Assembly: GCA_016791005.1 (NCBI GenBank)
Contig: JAEUNY010000136.1
Location: forward strand, 1 to 32,402
Direction of reading: 5' to 3'
Origin: Zoogloeaceae bacterium
GTDB lineage: Bacteria > Pseudomonadota > Gammaproteobacteria > Burkholderiales > Rhodocyclaceae
DNA: 32,402 nucleotides
The position numbers were made by a program, and so were the translations under genes. This document shows, in pieces, positions 6,853 through 15,217 of this stretch. The first letter of the stretch is position 1. Every line of letters begins with the position of its first letter. The notes under the pieces were generated by a model, which saw only the letters and a list, made by a program, of their open reading frames with translations, searched no databases and was not told the DNA's origin.

Positions 6853-8070
6853 TTAGCCCCGGAGGAGGCTGAGAACGTTCTGGGGCAGGGAGTTGGCCTG
6901 CGCCAGCATCGCGGTACCCGCCTGCTGAAGGATCTGGGCACGGGTCAGGTTCGCGGTTTCCGCCGCGAAGTCCGCATCCTGGATCCGGCTCTTGGAGGCT
7001 GCCAGATTCTCGGAAGTGGTTTGCAGGTTGGCCACCGTGTAGTCAAGGCGGTTCAACTTGGCACCGAGTTGGGCGCGATTGGAACTGATGCTGTCGAGTG
7101 CGGTGGTCGAGGCGTCCATCAGGGCTCGGGCGAGATCGCCGGCTGACGTGGTGCCGGTGCCATCGTATCCCGCGGCGAAATTGTCGAGCGCAGTCTTTAG
7201 CGCGGCGATGCCCACATCGGTGGAATTCTCAATGTTGATGTTCACGAAGCTGACCGAAATCTGGTTCGCGCTGGTCGTCCCATCCCCCACTTGCAGGTTG
7301 ATGGAACTCGAGCCAGCCTGGGTGTCGATGGTGAGGGTATCCAGATCGGCTTCAACACCCGAAATGTCGCCGCCCGACGCCGCCAGCGAAATCTTGATCC
7401 CGGCATTGGCAAAATTCAGGGTCCCAGACGTCCCGTCAAGGACCGTTGCGGTGGTAACGGTCTCGGTCTGAGTGGTCGTCCCACCGTCGGTGGACCAGGA
7501 CACGGAAAGGCCGCCTGCCCCGTCGTCGGCAAACGTGTAGGTGATCCCTGCCTTGGCACCACTGACGTCCACATTCGTCACCGCACCGTTGGTCACATTG
7601 AAGCCAGCATAAAGCGTCGAGGTTGCGGTATCGATACTCGTGACGCTACTGCCGTTGAGCAGGTATTGGCCATTGAAGTTGGTCCGGTCGGAGATGTTGT
7701 TGATCTCCGTCCGCAACTCCGTGAGTTCGTCGTTGATAAACCCGCGTTCGTTGGCGCCCAGAGTGTCGTTGGCGGCCTGAGAGCCAAGTTCCTTCATGCG
7801 CTGGAGCATGTCCTGAACTTGGTTCATCGCACCTTCAGCGGTCTGAATCATGGAGATGCCGTCGTTGGCGTTGCGGACCGACTGATTCAGGGCGCGGATC
7901 TGAGCACCCATTCTTTGGGAGATCGCCAGGCCGGCGGCGTCGTCCTTGGCGCTGTTGATGCGCAAGCCGGAGGAGAGGCGCTGCAGCGAAGTAGCCAACG
8001 ATGCCTGGGACATATTGAGGTTCCGCTGGGCCGTCAGGGACGAAACGTTGGTGTTGATGATTTGGGGCAT
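6853..8070 (-). CDS. fliC: Flagellin
   Basis: A 405-residue flagellin. The N-terminal D0/D1 region is canonical (MPQIINTNVSSLTAQRNL, then LSSGLRINSAKDDAAGLA), and the C-terminal D0 ends in LPQNVLSLLRG. The central part (about residues 140-310) is a Thr/Gly/Asp-rich exposed domain (DGAGGLSVSWSTDGGTTT) of medium size. It forms the filament and is exported unfolded with FliS. There is no signal peptide, as expected for type III export. The gene has its own sigma-28 promoter about 100 bases upstream and an AT-rich leader. GGAG lies some 10 bases before the ATG. This is the only flagellin in the window. Confidence 0.97.
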   Translation of the reverse strand: MPQIINTNVSSLTAQRNLNMSQASLATSLQRLSSGLRINSAKDDAAGLAISQRMGAQIRALNQSVRNANDGISMIQTAEGAMNQVQDMLQRMKELGSQAANDTLGANERGFINDELTELRTEINNISDRTNFNGQYLLNGSSVTSIDTATSTLYAGFNVTNGAVTNVDVSGAKAGITYTFADDGAGGLSVSWSTDGGTTTQTETVTTATVLDGTSGTLNFANAGIKISLAASGGDISGVEADLDTLTIDTQAGSSSINLQVGDGTTSANQISVSFVNINIENSTDVGIAALKTALDNFAAGYDGTGTTSAGDLARALMDASTTALDSISSNRAQLGAKLNRLDYTVANLQTTSENLAASKSRIQDADFAAETANLTRAQILQQAGTAMLAQANSLPQNVLSLLRG

Positions 8071-8165
8071 TTTGCGTGATCTCCGAACAGGTTCGTGTTA
8101 CCCGACAGCATCAACATTCAAATCCGAAGGGATTGTTATTGGTGATGTTGTTGCTGTTGGAGCCT

Positions 8166-8192
8166 TTTACGGAGTCGCCTGGGCAAACTTTA
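8166..8192 (-). promoter_or_regulatory. Sigma-28 (FliA) promoter of fliC
   Basis: On the minus strand, TAAAGTTT (8192-8185) is followed after exactly 11 bases by TCCGTAAA (8173-8166). The FliA consensus is TAAAGTTT-N11-GCCGATAA. The -35 is a perfect match and the -10 agrees at five of eight positions. Transcription would begin near 8158, giving a leader of about 88 bases before the fliC start. Confidence 0.85.
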
Positions 8193-8408
8193 GGCGGCTG
8201 AAATCAGTTCCGAGGCGATCACTTCTTGCGTGAGGAACGTCAGGGTTTAAGAGATGTAATGTATTGAAAATAAGTGCAAAAAATGATCGGGTGCACGTTC
8301 TATGTCGTGGCGCTGCCGAAGAGTGGAACGGCCCTTGTTTTCGCCATTAGGAGGCAATGGTCGGCGAACCGAATTTCCGAATCATAAATCCGTGGAATAT
8401 TTACGGAG
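8193..8408. other. Non-coding spacer upstream of the fliC promoter
   Basis: About 200 bases between the fliC promoter and the selU terminator hold no credible ORF and are visibly more AT-rich than the genes. The right end contains a small inverted repeat, TCCGT (8388-8392) with ACGGA (8403-8407). No flagellar master-regulator site could be identified by eye. Confidence 0.4.
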
Positions 8409-8432
8409 AAAATTCCAGGTCCAAACCTGGAA
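8409..8432 (-). terminator. Probable terminator of selU
   Basis: In the leftward direction TTCCAGGT, a TTGG loop and ACCTGGAA form a perfect 8-bp stem (8432-8413) followed by TTTTC. It lies about 110 bases after the selU stop and before the fliC promoter, so it would insulate flagellin from selU read-through. Confidence 0.55.
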
Positions 8433-8442
8433 ATATGTAAAT

Positions 8443-8458
8443 GGTTATTGCAATAACC
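8443..8458. repeat. Perfect 16-bp palindrome GGTTATTGCAATAACC
   Basis: GGTTATTG (8443-8450) is followed at once by its exact complement CAATAACC (8451-8458) with no spacer. It lies between the selU stop and the selU terminator hairpin. A spacer-free palindrome is a poor RNA hairpin but a good protein-binding site, so a dimeric regulator is the more natural reading. The binder is unknown. Confidence 0.4.
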
Positions 8459-8539
8459 TGAATTGAACCCGTCAGCCTTTTCAGGGAAAAACCCATGGTC
8501 ATTCAAAATTCAAGCTCGATGGCGGGCTTGCCAACTGAT

Positions 8540-9604
8540 TCAGCGGTCATTGGGCATGGCGGTGGATTTGAGGATCTCTCGGGCAAGCCCCGCCAAGCCT
8601 TCGGGGTCGAGGCTCGGGGCGCACAGGACGGGGGCGGCGGCATAGCCGATGTAGTTGTGCTGCTGGGACCGCTTGTAAAGGGGATCGTAGTGCTGGTCCA
8701 TCAACTCGCCGAATAGCTCGGCGAGGGCGCCCTCTGCAGCCAGGGTCTTCCATCGATCAAGGGTCGCGTTGCTTTGGACGCCGGCGAGGCATCCGATCTT
8801 GGCCTGAAGCCGGATTGGATCCTCTCCGAGGTAGGCGTAATCCCGCAGGAGGAATTCTAGGCGGACTTCCCGATCGGCTTCGATGATCAGGCAAGGGCTT
8901 TTCCGCATGGTTTCGATCAGGGGCTCTGGAAGGTGCAGGCGCCCGATCTTGCGGCTTTCTGCTTCAACAAAGACCGGACGACTACGATCGAGGCCCCGCA
9001 GCGTGGCCCACAGCGCCGTCTCGAAGCCCTTTTGCGTCGGCTGGGCCTGATTGGGGAGTTCGCCAAGCACGGAACCTTTGTGGCTGGCCAGGCTTTCGAG
9101 ATCGACAACCTGCGCGCCAGCGCTCCGCAAGGCTTCCAGCAGGCGGGTTTTGCCGCTGCCCGTGGCGCCGCCGATCACCTGGAATGGCAGCAGCATCGAA
9201 TATGCCATCAATTCATTGACGACCAGATGGCGGAAGGCCTTGTAGCCGCCTTCGAGCTGTTGAGCGTCCCAGCCGATGAGGCGCAACCAGGTGACAAAAC
9301 TGCCGCTGCGCTGACCCCCTCGCCAGCAGTAGACCAGGGGCCGCCAGGACTTGGGCTTGTCCATGAAATGGGTGTGGAGGTGCCGGGCGATGTTTTCCGC
9401 CACCAGCGCACCGCCGAGGCGGCGAGCTTCGAAAGGCGAGATTTGCTTGTAGATGGTACCCACCCGGGCGCGCTGCGCGTCGTCGAGGACGGGGCAGTTG
9501 ATGGCCCCGGGGATACGGTCTTCCGCAAACTCGGCCGGCGATCGAGTATCGACGATCTCGTCAAAGTCAAAGAGCTGTGCTACGGTCGCGACGCCTTTTT
9601 TCAT
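8540..9604 (-). CDS. selU: tRNA 2-selenouridine synthase
   Basis: A 354-residue protein with an N-terminal rhodanese domain whose active-site loop is CWRGGQRS (Cys93). A P-loop follows (GGATGSGKT, about residues 145-153), and then the family-specific C-terminal region (LLRDYAYLGEDP, SQQHNYIGYA). SelU (MnmH) uses selenophosphate to turn 2-thiouridine at tRNA position 34 into 2-selenouridine through a geranylated intermediate. The start at ATG 9604 has AAGG upstream; an ATG at 9637 is possible but overlaps the divergent selD start. It is divergent from selD, which makes the selenophosphate it needs. All key residues look intact. Confidence 0.95.
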   Translation of the reverse strand: MKKGVATVAQLFDFDEIVDTRSPAEFAEDRIPGAINCPVLDDAQRARVGTIYKQISPFEARRLGGALVAENIARHLHTHFMDKPKSWRPLVYCWRGGQRSGSFVTWLRLIGWDAQQLEGGYKAFRHLVVNELMAYSMLLPFQVIGGATGSGKTRLLEALRSAGAQVVDLESLASHKGSVLGELPNQAQPTQKGFETALWATLRGLDRSRPVFVEAESRKIGRLHLPEPLIETMRKSPCLIIEADREVRLEFLLRDYAYLGEDPIRLQAKIGCLAGVQSNATLDRWKTLAAEGALAELFGELMDQHYDPLYKRSQQHNYIGYAAAPVLCAPSLDPEGLAGLAREILKSTAMPNDR

Positions 9605-9613
9605 ACTTGCCTT

Positions 9614-9629
9614 GCCCCGGATCCGGGGC
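9614..9629. promoter_or_regulatory. Perfect palindrome between selU and selD
   Basis: GCCCCGGATCCGGGGC is a spacer-free 16-bp palindrome in the 31-base gap between the divergent selU and selD starts. It could be a shared operator or an RNA structure affecting initiation of either gene. With such a short gap, the core promoters must lie partly inside the opposite coding sequences. Confidence 0.4.
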
Positions 9630-9635
9630 CGCTCC

Positions 9636-10676
9636 ATGGAAGCTGTTCAACTCACCCAATTTTCCCATGGTGGCGGATGTGGCTGCAAAATTGCCCCCGC
9701 CGTGCTCTCCGAATTGATGGCTCGCGTCCCGGCCGGCCTGGTTCCACCGGAACTGCTGGTCGGAACCGAAACGGCCGACGATGCGGCAGTCTATCGCCTC
9801 AATGATGACCAGGCCCTGGTGGCCACGACGGACTTCTTCACCCCCATCGTCGATGATCCCTACGACTTCGGCCGCATCGCCGCGACCAATGCCTTGTCGG
9901 ACGTCTTCGCCATGGGGGGGCGCCCAATCTTGGCCTTGGCCCTGGTAGGGATGCCCCTCGATAAGCTTCCCGGCGAGGTGATCGGTCGGATCCTGGAGGG
10001 CGGTGCGACGGTGTGTCGGAATGCGGGCATTCCCATCGCCGGCGGGCATTCCATCGATGTGTTGGAGCCGATCTACGGGTTGGTCGGGCTGGGTCTGGTG
10101 CATCCGCGGCAGGTCAAGCGCAATGCCTCGGCACGCCCCGGGGATTGCCTGATCCTCACCAAGCCGCTCGGTATCGGAATTCTCTCCGCGGCCCTCAAGA
10201 AAGGCGTCCTTTCGGCGGAGGGATATGCCGAAATGATCAAATGGACCACCACCCTGAACACCGCCGGCACGCCCCTGGCGGCCATCGACGGGGTCCATGC
10301 CATGACCGACGTGACCGGTTTTGGCCTGGCGGGCCACCTCCTCGAGATTTGTCGAGGTTCAGCGCTCTTGGCCCGGGTGGCGGTTGAAATGGTGCCGGTC
10401 ATTGCCGAGGCGGCGCGCCATTTGCGCGCCGGAGTGGCGACGGGGGCCTCCGGCCGCAACTGGGCCAGCTACGGCGGCGCGGTGTGCTTGGCGGCAGACC
10501 TCCCGGCGGAAACCCAGAAGCTCGTCACCGACCCGCAAACCAGTGGGGGGCTGCTGATCGCCTGTGCGCCGGAGAGCGTGGCCGCGGTTCAGGACAGCAT
10601 CGAGGCCGCCCAAGGCGATCGGGGTGTCGTGATCGGCCGCCTGGAGGAGGGGCCGCCGCAGATTCATTTCAGTTGA
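9636..10676 (+). CDS. selD: Selenide, water dikinase (selenophosphate synthase)
   Basis: A 346-residue protein, almost the same length as E. coli SelD (347). The N-terminal catalytic segment reads LTQFSHGGGCGCKIAP, with Cys17 and Lys18 in the places of the essential residues; it uses cysteine, not selenocysteine. ADDAAVYRLN and ATTDFFTPIVDDPYDFGR are the typical AIRS-type ATP and metal sites. The enzyme makes selenophosphate from selenide and ATP. I chose ATG 9636 because it is where homology begins, although the ribosome site is weak. No selA or selB is seen nearby, so within this window selenophosphate can be linked only to tRNA selenouridine made by the adjacent SelU. Confidence 0.96.
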   Translation: MEAVQLTQFSHGGGCGCKIAPAVLSELMARVPAGLVPPELLVGTETADDAAVYRLNDDQALVATTDFFTPIVDDPYDFGRIAATNALSDVFAMGGRPILALALVGMPLDKLPGEVIGRILEGGATVCRNAGIPIAGGHSIDVLEPIYGLVGLGLVHPRQVKRNASARPGDCLILTKPLGIGILSAALKKGVLSAEGYAEMIKWTTTLNTAGTPLAAIDGVHAMTDVTGFGLAGHLLEICRGSALLARVAVEMVPVIAEAARHLRAGVATGASGRNWASYGGAVCLAADLPAETQKLVTDPQTSGGLLIACAPESVAAVQDSIEAAQGDRGVVIGRLEEGPPQIHFS

Positions 10677-10727
10677 TTCGGGCAGCGGATCGCTGCCTCC
10701 TTCCCCATTTTTCGAGGAGAGCCTGGC

Positions 10728-11534
10728 ATGGCCATGGACGTGGTGGATTACGAAGTATTCGGCAACGAAATGCAGTACGTGGAAGTGGAGCTCGACCCGG
10801 GAGAAGCCGCGGTGGGCGAGGCGGGCGCCATGATGTACATGCAGGACGGTATTGAAATGGACACGGTGTTCGGCGACGGCTCTGCTCAGCAGGGGGGCTT
10901 TTTCGGCAAGTTGATGGGGGCCGGCAAGCGCCTGATCACCGGGGAGAGCCTGTTTACGACGGTCTTCCATAACGAAGGGAACGGCAAGCGGCGGGTTGCT
11001 TTTGCCGCCCCCTATCCAGGCAAGATCGTGCCCCTGGATCTGGGGGACCTGGGCGGCACCCTGATCTGCCAGAAGGACGCCTTCCTGTGTGCGGCCAAGG
11101 GGGTTTCCCTGGGGATCGCCTTCCAGAAAAAGATCGGAGTGGGGCTGTTCGGCGGCGAAGGGTTCATCATGCAGAAGCTCGATGGGGATGGCCTGGCCTT
11201 CATCCATGCCGGCGGCACCTTGAAGGAGTTGGCGCTGGCGCCGGGCCAGACGCTGCGGGTCGATACCGGCTGCGTGGTGGCCTTCCAGCCCAGCGTCGAT
11301 TTCGACATCCAGTTCGCCGGCAAGATCAAGACGGCGTTGTTCGGCGGCGAGGGTCTTTTCTTCGCGGTGCTGCGGGGGCCCGGCAAGGTGTGGCTGCAAT
11401 CCCTGCCCCTGTCCCGCATGGCAGATCGGATCGTGCGTGCCTCCCCGGCGGCAGGCGGGCGCAGCCGGGAGGAGGGCTCCATGCTCGGTGGCCTGGCCTT
11501 GGGGGGCCTCCTCGGTGGGGGCAGCGATGAGTAA
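10728..11534 (+). CDS. AIM24/TIGR00266 family protein
   Basis: A 268-residue protein with the TIGR00266 pattern. It starts [19 protein letters not shown], continues [17 protein letters not shown], and has the Gly-rich repeats [15 protein letters not shown] and [15 protein letters not shown]. It ends in a Gly/Leu tail ([17 protein letters not shown]). The fold is a trimeric beta-prism of unknown role; the yeast relative Aim24 supports mitochondrial inner-membrane organisation. GAGGAG precedes the ATG. It is followed after nine bases by the M48 peptidase gene, so the two are likely co-transcribed, perhaps for membrane or protein quality control. Function in bacteria is not established. Confidence 0.85.
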   Translation: MAMDVVDYEVFGNEMQYVEVELDPGEAAVGEAGAMMYMQDGIEMDTVFGDGSAQQGGFFGKLMGAGKRLITGESLFTTVFHNEGNGKRRVAFAAPYPGKIVPLDLGDLGGTLICQKDAFLCAAKGVSLGIAFQKKIGVGLFGGEGFIMQKLDGDGLAFIHAGGTLKELALAPGQTLRVDTGCVVAFQPSVDFDIQFAGKIKTALFGGEGLFFAVLRGPGKVWLQSLPLSRMADRIVRASPAAGGRSREEGSMLGGLALGGLLGGGSDE

Positions 11535-11543
11535 GGCCCAGGC

Positions 11544-12659
11544 ATGGTGACTCGCGCGGAGTATGCCGCCCGTCACTTTGGGCCGGGCAGTGCGGATGCC
11601 GGGTCTCCGGTGGTCCTGACCTGGCGGGAGCAGTGGCTGGTGGTCCGGCGCGGGGAAGATGTGATCCACACACTGCGGGCGGTTGAAGTGGAGCCTGCCG
11701 CCAAGGGGTTCAACAATGCCCAACTGGCGCTGGAGTGGTTCGCCGACGAGGTTCGCCACATGCTCATCCTCGACGGCCCGGTGGCCTTGGCGTTTCGGCA
11801 GGCCTGTCCACCCGCCCTGCAGCATCGCCTGCAACCCGTGGCGGCGGCGCAACAGAGCACGGAAAGGCGGTTCCGCTGGGGGATTGTCGTCCTGGCGTTC
11901 CTTGCCCTGCTTCCCCTGGCGGCCTTGGGCCTGGCGATTGCCTTTGCCGATCCGTTGGCGGCCTGGGCGGTGGATCGCATTCCCCCCGGCGTCGAGGCGA
12001 AGATCGGCGAGTCGGTCCTGGCTCAGACGCAAGCGGAAAGCAAGCTGATCACCGAAGGGCCTGCCTACGAGGCGGTACAGGCCATCGGGCGGCGTCTTGC
12101 GGGGGGCGAAGAGAATCTCCGCTTCTTTGTGGCCGACCGCCCCGAGGTGAATGCCTTCGCGGCGCCGGGTGGGGTGGTGGTGATCCAGGCCGGACTGCTC
12201 CGGCGCGCCGATTCGCCGGAAGAGGTGGCGGGGGTACTCGCCCACGAGATCGCCCACGTCGAGTTGCGCCACGGCCTGCGCCAGATGGTCAAGGCGGCAG
12301 GGGTTCGGATGCTCTTTGCCCTTGTGTTGGGGGACTACGGCCAAATGGCCGGCTGGGGCGCGCAGCTCACCGAGCTGAAATTTTCCCGCGACGCTGAGCG
12401 GGAGGCCGACGCCCGAGGCCTTGCGCGTCTGGCCCGCGCCGAAATCGATCCTGCAGGCTTGGGGCGCTTCTTCGCCAAACTTGAAGCGACGCCTTCGGCG
12501 GGGGCGGCGCTGCCCGCCGTGCTCTCGACTCATCCCGCCACGGCGGAGCGGATGGCGGCCCTCGAGGCGGCGTTGGCGCAGATGCCGCCGGCGACCATCC
12601 AACCCCTGGCGATCGACTGGGCCGCGGTCCGGGCTGCCCTGGGCGAGCCCCAGACCTAG
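11544..12659 (+). CDS. Membrane-anchored M48 family zinc metallopeptidase
   Basis: A 371-residue protein. Residues 1-105 form a soluble N-terminal domain (VVLTWREQWLVVRRGEDV). A single hydrophobic segment at about 113-137 (GIVVLAFLALLPLAALGLAI) follows, and then an M48 peptidase domain. The zinc motif HEIAH starts at His234, and the third ligand is likely the Glu of READARGL in FSRDAEREADARGL. Related enzymes (HtpX, BepA, LoiP, Oma1) degrade misfolded membrane or envelope proteins. The layout, with a small cytoplasmic head and a catalytic domain after one TM segment, points to a periplasmic active site. It pairs with the AIM24-like gene upstream. The substrate is unknown. Confidence 0.9.
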   Translation: MVTRAEYAARHFGPGSADAGSPVVLTWREQWLVVRRGEDVIHTLRAVEVEPAAKGFNNAQLALEWFADEVRHMLILDGPVALAFRQACPPALQHRLQPVAAAQQSTERRFRWGIVVLAFLALLPLAALGLAIAFADPLAAWAVDRIPPGVEAKIGESVLAQTQAESKLITEGPAYEAVQAIGRRLAGGEENLRFFVADRPEVNAFAAPGGVVVIQAGLLRRADSPEEVAGVLAHEIAHVELRHGLRQMVKAAGVRMLFALVLGDYGQMAGWGAQLTELKFSRDAEREADARGLARLARAEIDPAGLGRFFAKLEATPSAGAALPAVLSTHPATAERMAALEAALAQMPPATIQPLAIDWAAVRAALGEPQT

Positions 12660-12799
12660 CGCGACGGGGCCTCGGCACCCCGAAGGGCTGGGGCCCGGCC
12701 TGGGCTTCGGGTAGGATGGCGCGGCGGGCCACCTGGGAGGGGCCCGTCGGCAAGCCCCGCGAGAGGGGTGCCGTACTTCGGCGACAGGAGAACATTAGA

Positions 12800-15217
12800 A
12801 TGGCCGCCAGCACCGCCCTGCCCGCATCCGCCTTGCGGGCTGCTTGCGATCCCTCGACCTTCGATTTCAACACCAGCGACGAATTGCAGGGCCTGCCCGA
12901 TGCCACGGCCTCCCTTGGCCAGGGTCGGGCCGAAGAGGCGCTGCATTTCGGCCTCACCATTCGCCAACCCGGCTATCACGTCTTTGTGTTGGGCGAGCAT
13001 GGCACCGGCCGCCACGCGGTCGTGTTCCGCCTCATCGAGGAACTGGCGTCCCAGGGCTGTGTGCCCCCGGATTTGTGCTACCTCCACAATTTCGATGACC
13101 CTCTGCGCCCGCGTCTATTGAGCCTGCCGGCGGGGCGGGGTGGCGCGTTGAAGAGCGACATGCACGCGTTCATCCGCGACCTAGGGCCGGCGATCGACGG
13201 GGCGCTCGACAGCGATACCCATGGCAAGCGGGTCGAGGCCCTGCAGGAAGCCCACAAGGCCCGAGAGGAGGGTGCTCTGTCTGCCCTGGGGGAAGCCTGC
13301 GGTACAGATGCCTTGGCCCTGCTGCGCACGGCGGAGGGTTTCGTCTTTGCCCCCACCAAGGAGGGCGAGACCCTCACCCCGGAAGCCTTCGACGCGCTGC
13401 CGGAGGACGAGCGGGAAGCGATCGAAGCCACGGTCCACGGCTGGAGCGACAAGCTTGCCGACTTACTGGAAGACTTTCCCGGCTGGCGCAAGGACCTGCA
13501 CGAGTCCATCAGCCGCGCTGAACGCGAGGTGCTGGCGCCGGCGGTGGATCATTTGCTGCGTAGCCTGCGGGAGCGGTACGCCGATCTTGCCCAGGTCGAG
13601 GCGTTTTTCGACGCCATCCGCAAGGACCTCCTCGACAGCGGGGCCAACTGGAGCAGTCCGGGCGAGGACGAAGAGGAGGTCCCCGAGGAGGACGGGACCC
13701 GCTTCCACCGTTATCAGGTGAAGCTCCTGGTGGATCACAGCCAGACGGTAGGGGCGCCCGTGGTGCGGGAGACCAATCCCGGGTTCGGCAACCTGATCGG
13801 CCGCATCGAGCACATCGTCCAGATGGGCAATGTGGTCACCAACTTCAACCTCATCCGTGCCGGGGCGCTCCACCGCGCGAGCGGCGGCTACCTGGTCCTC
13901 GATGCCGAGCGGATGTTCAGTCAACCCTATGCCTGGGAGGGGTTGAAGCGGGCGCTGCGTAGCGGCCAGATCCGCATCGAGCCGCCGGCCGAGTTGCAAA
14001 GCTGGAGTGGCACCTTGACCCTGGAGCCTGAGCCGGTTCCCTGCGACCTGAAGGTGGTGTTGATCGGCGATCGCGAGACCTTCTACCTCCTCACTGAGCA
14101 CGAACCGGATTTCGCCGAACTCTTCAAGGTGGCGGCGGATTTCGAGGATGACCTGCCCCGCACTCCGGCCAATGAGCGCTATTACGCCCGGCTCCTGGCC
14201 ACCTTGTCGCGCAACGCCGGACTTCTACCGCTGGCGGCCGGGGCCGTGGCCCGCCTGGTCGAGCACGGTTCCCGGGTGGCGGACGCGGCGGATCGGCTGA
14301 CGCTGCATACCCGCCAGCAGGGCGACGTGATGCGGGAGGCGGATTTTCTCGCCCGCAGGGAGGGGGCGGAGGCGCTGTCACGTCAGCACATCGACCGGGC
14401 CCTGGCGGCCCGGGCGCGCCGTTTCGGCCGCTATCCCGAAAAGGTCCGGGAATCGATCCTCGACGGCACGACCCTCATCTCCACCTCGGGCCAGCGGGCC
14501 GGCCAGGTCAATGGTCTGGTGGTGGTGGAACTCGCCGGGGAGCGCTTCGGCCACCCGGTGCGGATCACCGCCACCGCCCGGGTGGGCGATGGCGACGTGG
14601 TGGACATCGAGCGGGAGACCGACCTCGGCGGCGCCATACACTCCAAGGGCGTGCTGATCCTCACCGCCTTCCTCGCCGCCCGCTATGCCCGCCACCAGCC
14701 GCTTTCCCTCACCGCGAGCCTCGTGTTCGAGCAGTCCTACGCGCCGGTGGAGGGGGATTCGGCGTCCCTTGGAGAGTTGTGCGCCCTGCTGTCGGCATTG
14801 TCTCAGGTGCCCATCCTGCAGAGCTTTGCCATGACCGGGTCGGTCAATCAGTTTGGTGAAGTTCAGGCCATTGGAGGGGTCAATGAAAAGATCGAAGGCT
14901 TCTTCGATCTCTGCGCATCCCAGGGCCTGACCGGCGGCCAGGGGGTCGTGATTCCCAAATCCAATGCCCGCCATCTTATGCTGCGGGAGGACGTGGTGGC
15001 CGCGGCCGCCGAGGGCCGGTTCCATATCCACGCCGTGGAAACCGTGGATCAGGCGATGGAGATCCTCACCGGCCAGGCCGCCGGTGCGCCGGACGCCAAG
15101 GGCGCCATGCCCCGAGACAGCATTAACCACAAGGTTGCCGAAGCCCTGGCCGACATGGCGGCCCGCCGTCACGCTATTGGGAGTGACGACGAGGCGCGGC
15201 GGCGTAGGCGGGGCTAG
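12800..15217 (+). CDS. LonC-like ATP-dependent serine protease (AAA_32 / S16 family)
   Basis: An 805-residue protein from ATG 12800 (AGGAG nine bases upstream). The AAA-type N-terminal part has a P-loop GEHGTGRH at residues 65-72, in which Arg replaces the usual Lys. A helical insertion with coiled-coil character (residues 130-290) follows, then an ATPase core ([38 protein letters not shown]). The C-terminal Lon protease domain carries the catalytic dyad Ser654 (GDSASLGE) and Lys697 ([10 protein letters not shown]), spaced 43 residues apart as in E. coli Lon. Homologues are often annotated as ATP-binding or Lon-related protein. The tail is Arg-rich. Its stop codon overlaps the converging deaminase gene by four bases. 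Its substrates are not known. Confidence 0.9.
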   Translation: MAASTALPASALRAACDPSTFDFNTSDELQGLPDATASLGQGRAEEALHFGLTIRQPGYHVFVLGEHGTGRHAVVFRLIEELASQGCVPPDLCYLHNFDDPLRPRLLSLPAGRGGALKSDMHAFIRDLGPAIDGALDSDTHGKRVEALQEAHKAREEGALSALGEACGTDALALLRTAEGFVFAPTKEGETLTPEAFDALPEDEREAIEATVHGWSDKLADLLEDFPGWRKDLHESISRAEREVLAPAVDHLLRSLRERYADLAQVEAFFDAIRKDLLDSGANWSSPGEDEEEVPEEDGTRFHRYQVKLLVDHSQTVGAPVVRETNPGFGNLIGRIEHIVQMGNVVTNFNLIRAGALHRASGGYLVLDAERMFSQPYAWEGLKRALRSGQIRIEPPAELQSWSGTLTLEPEPVPCDLKVVLIGDRETFYLLTEHEPDFAELFKVAADFEDDLPRTPANERYYARLLATLSRNAGLLPLAAGAVARLVEHGSRVADAADRLTLHTRQQGDVMREADFLARREGAEALSRQHIDRALAARARRFGRYPEKVRESILDGTTLISTSGQRAGQVNGLVVVELAGERFGHPVRITATARVGDGDVVDIERETDLGGAIHSKGVLILTAFLAARYARHQPLSLTASLVFEQSYAPVEGDSASLGELCALLSALSQVPILQSFAMTGSVNQFGEVQAIGGVNEKIEGFFDLCASQGLTGGQGVVIPKSNARHLMLREDVVAAAAEGRFHIHAVETVDQAMEILTGQAAGAPDAKGAMPRDSINHKVAEALADMAARRHAIGSDDEARRRRRG

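Noticed and set aside
10359-12602. A long open frame (747 codons) on the minus strand
   Set aside because: It lies antisense to selD, the AIM24-like gene and the M48 gene, and reads as Arg/Gly/His-rich sequence without domains. High GC makes such frames common.
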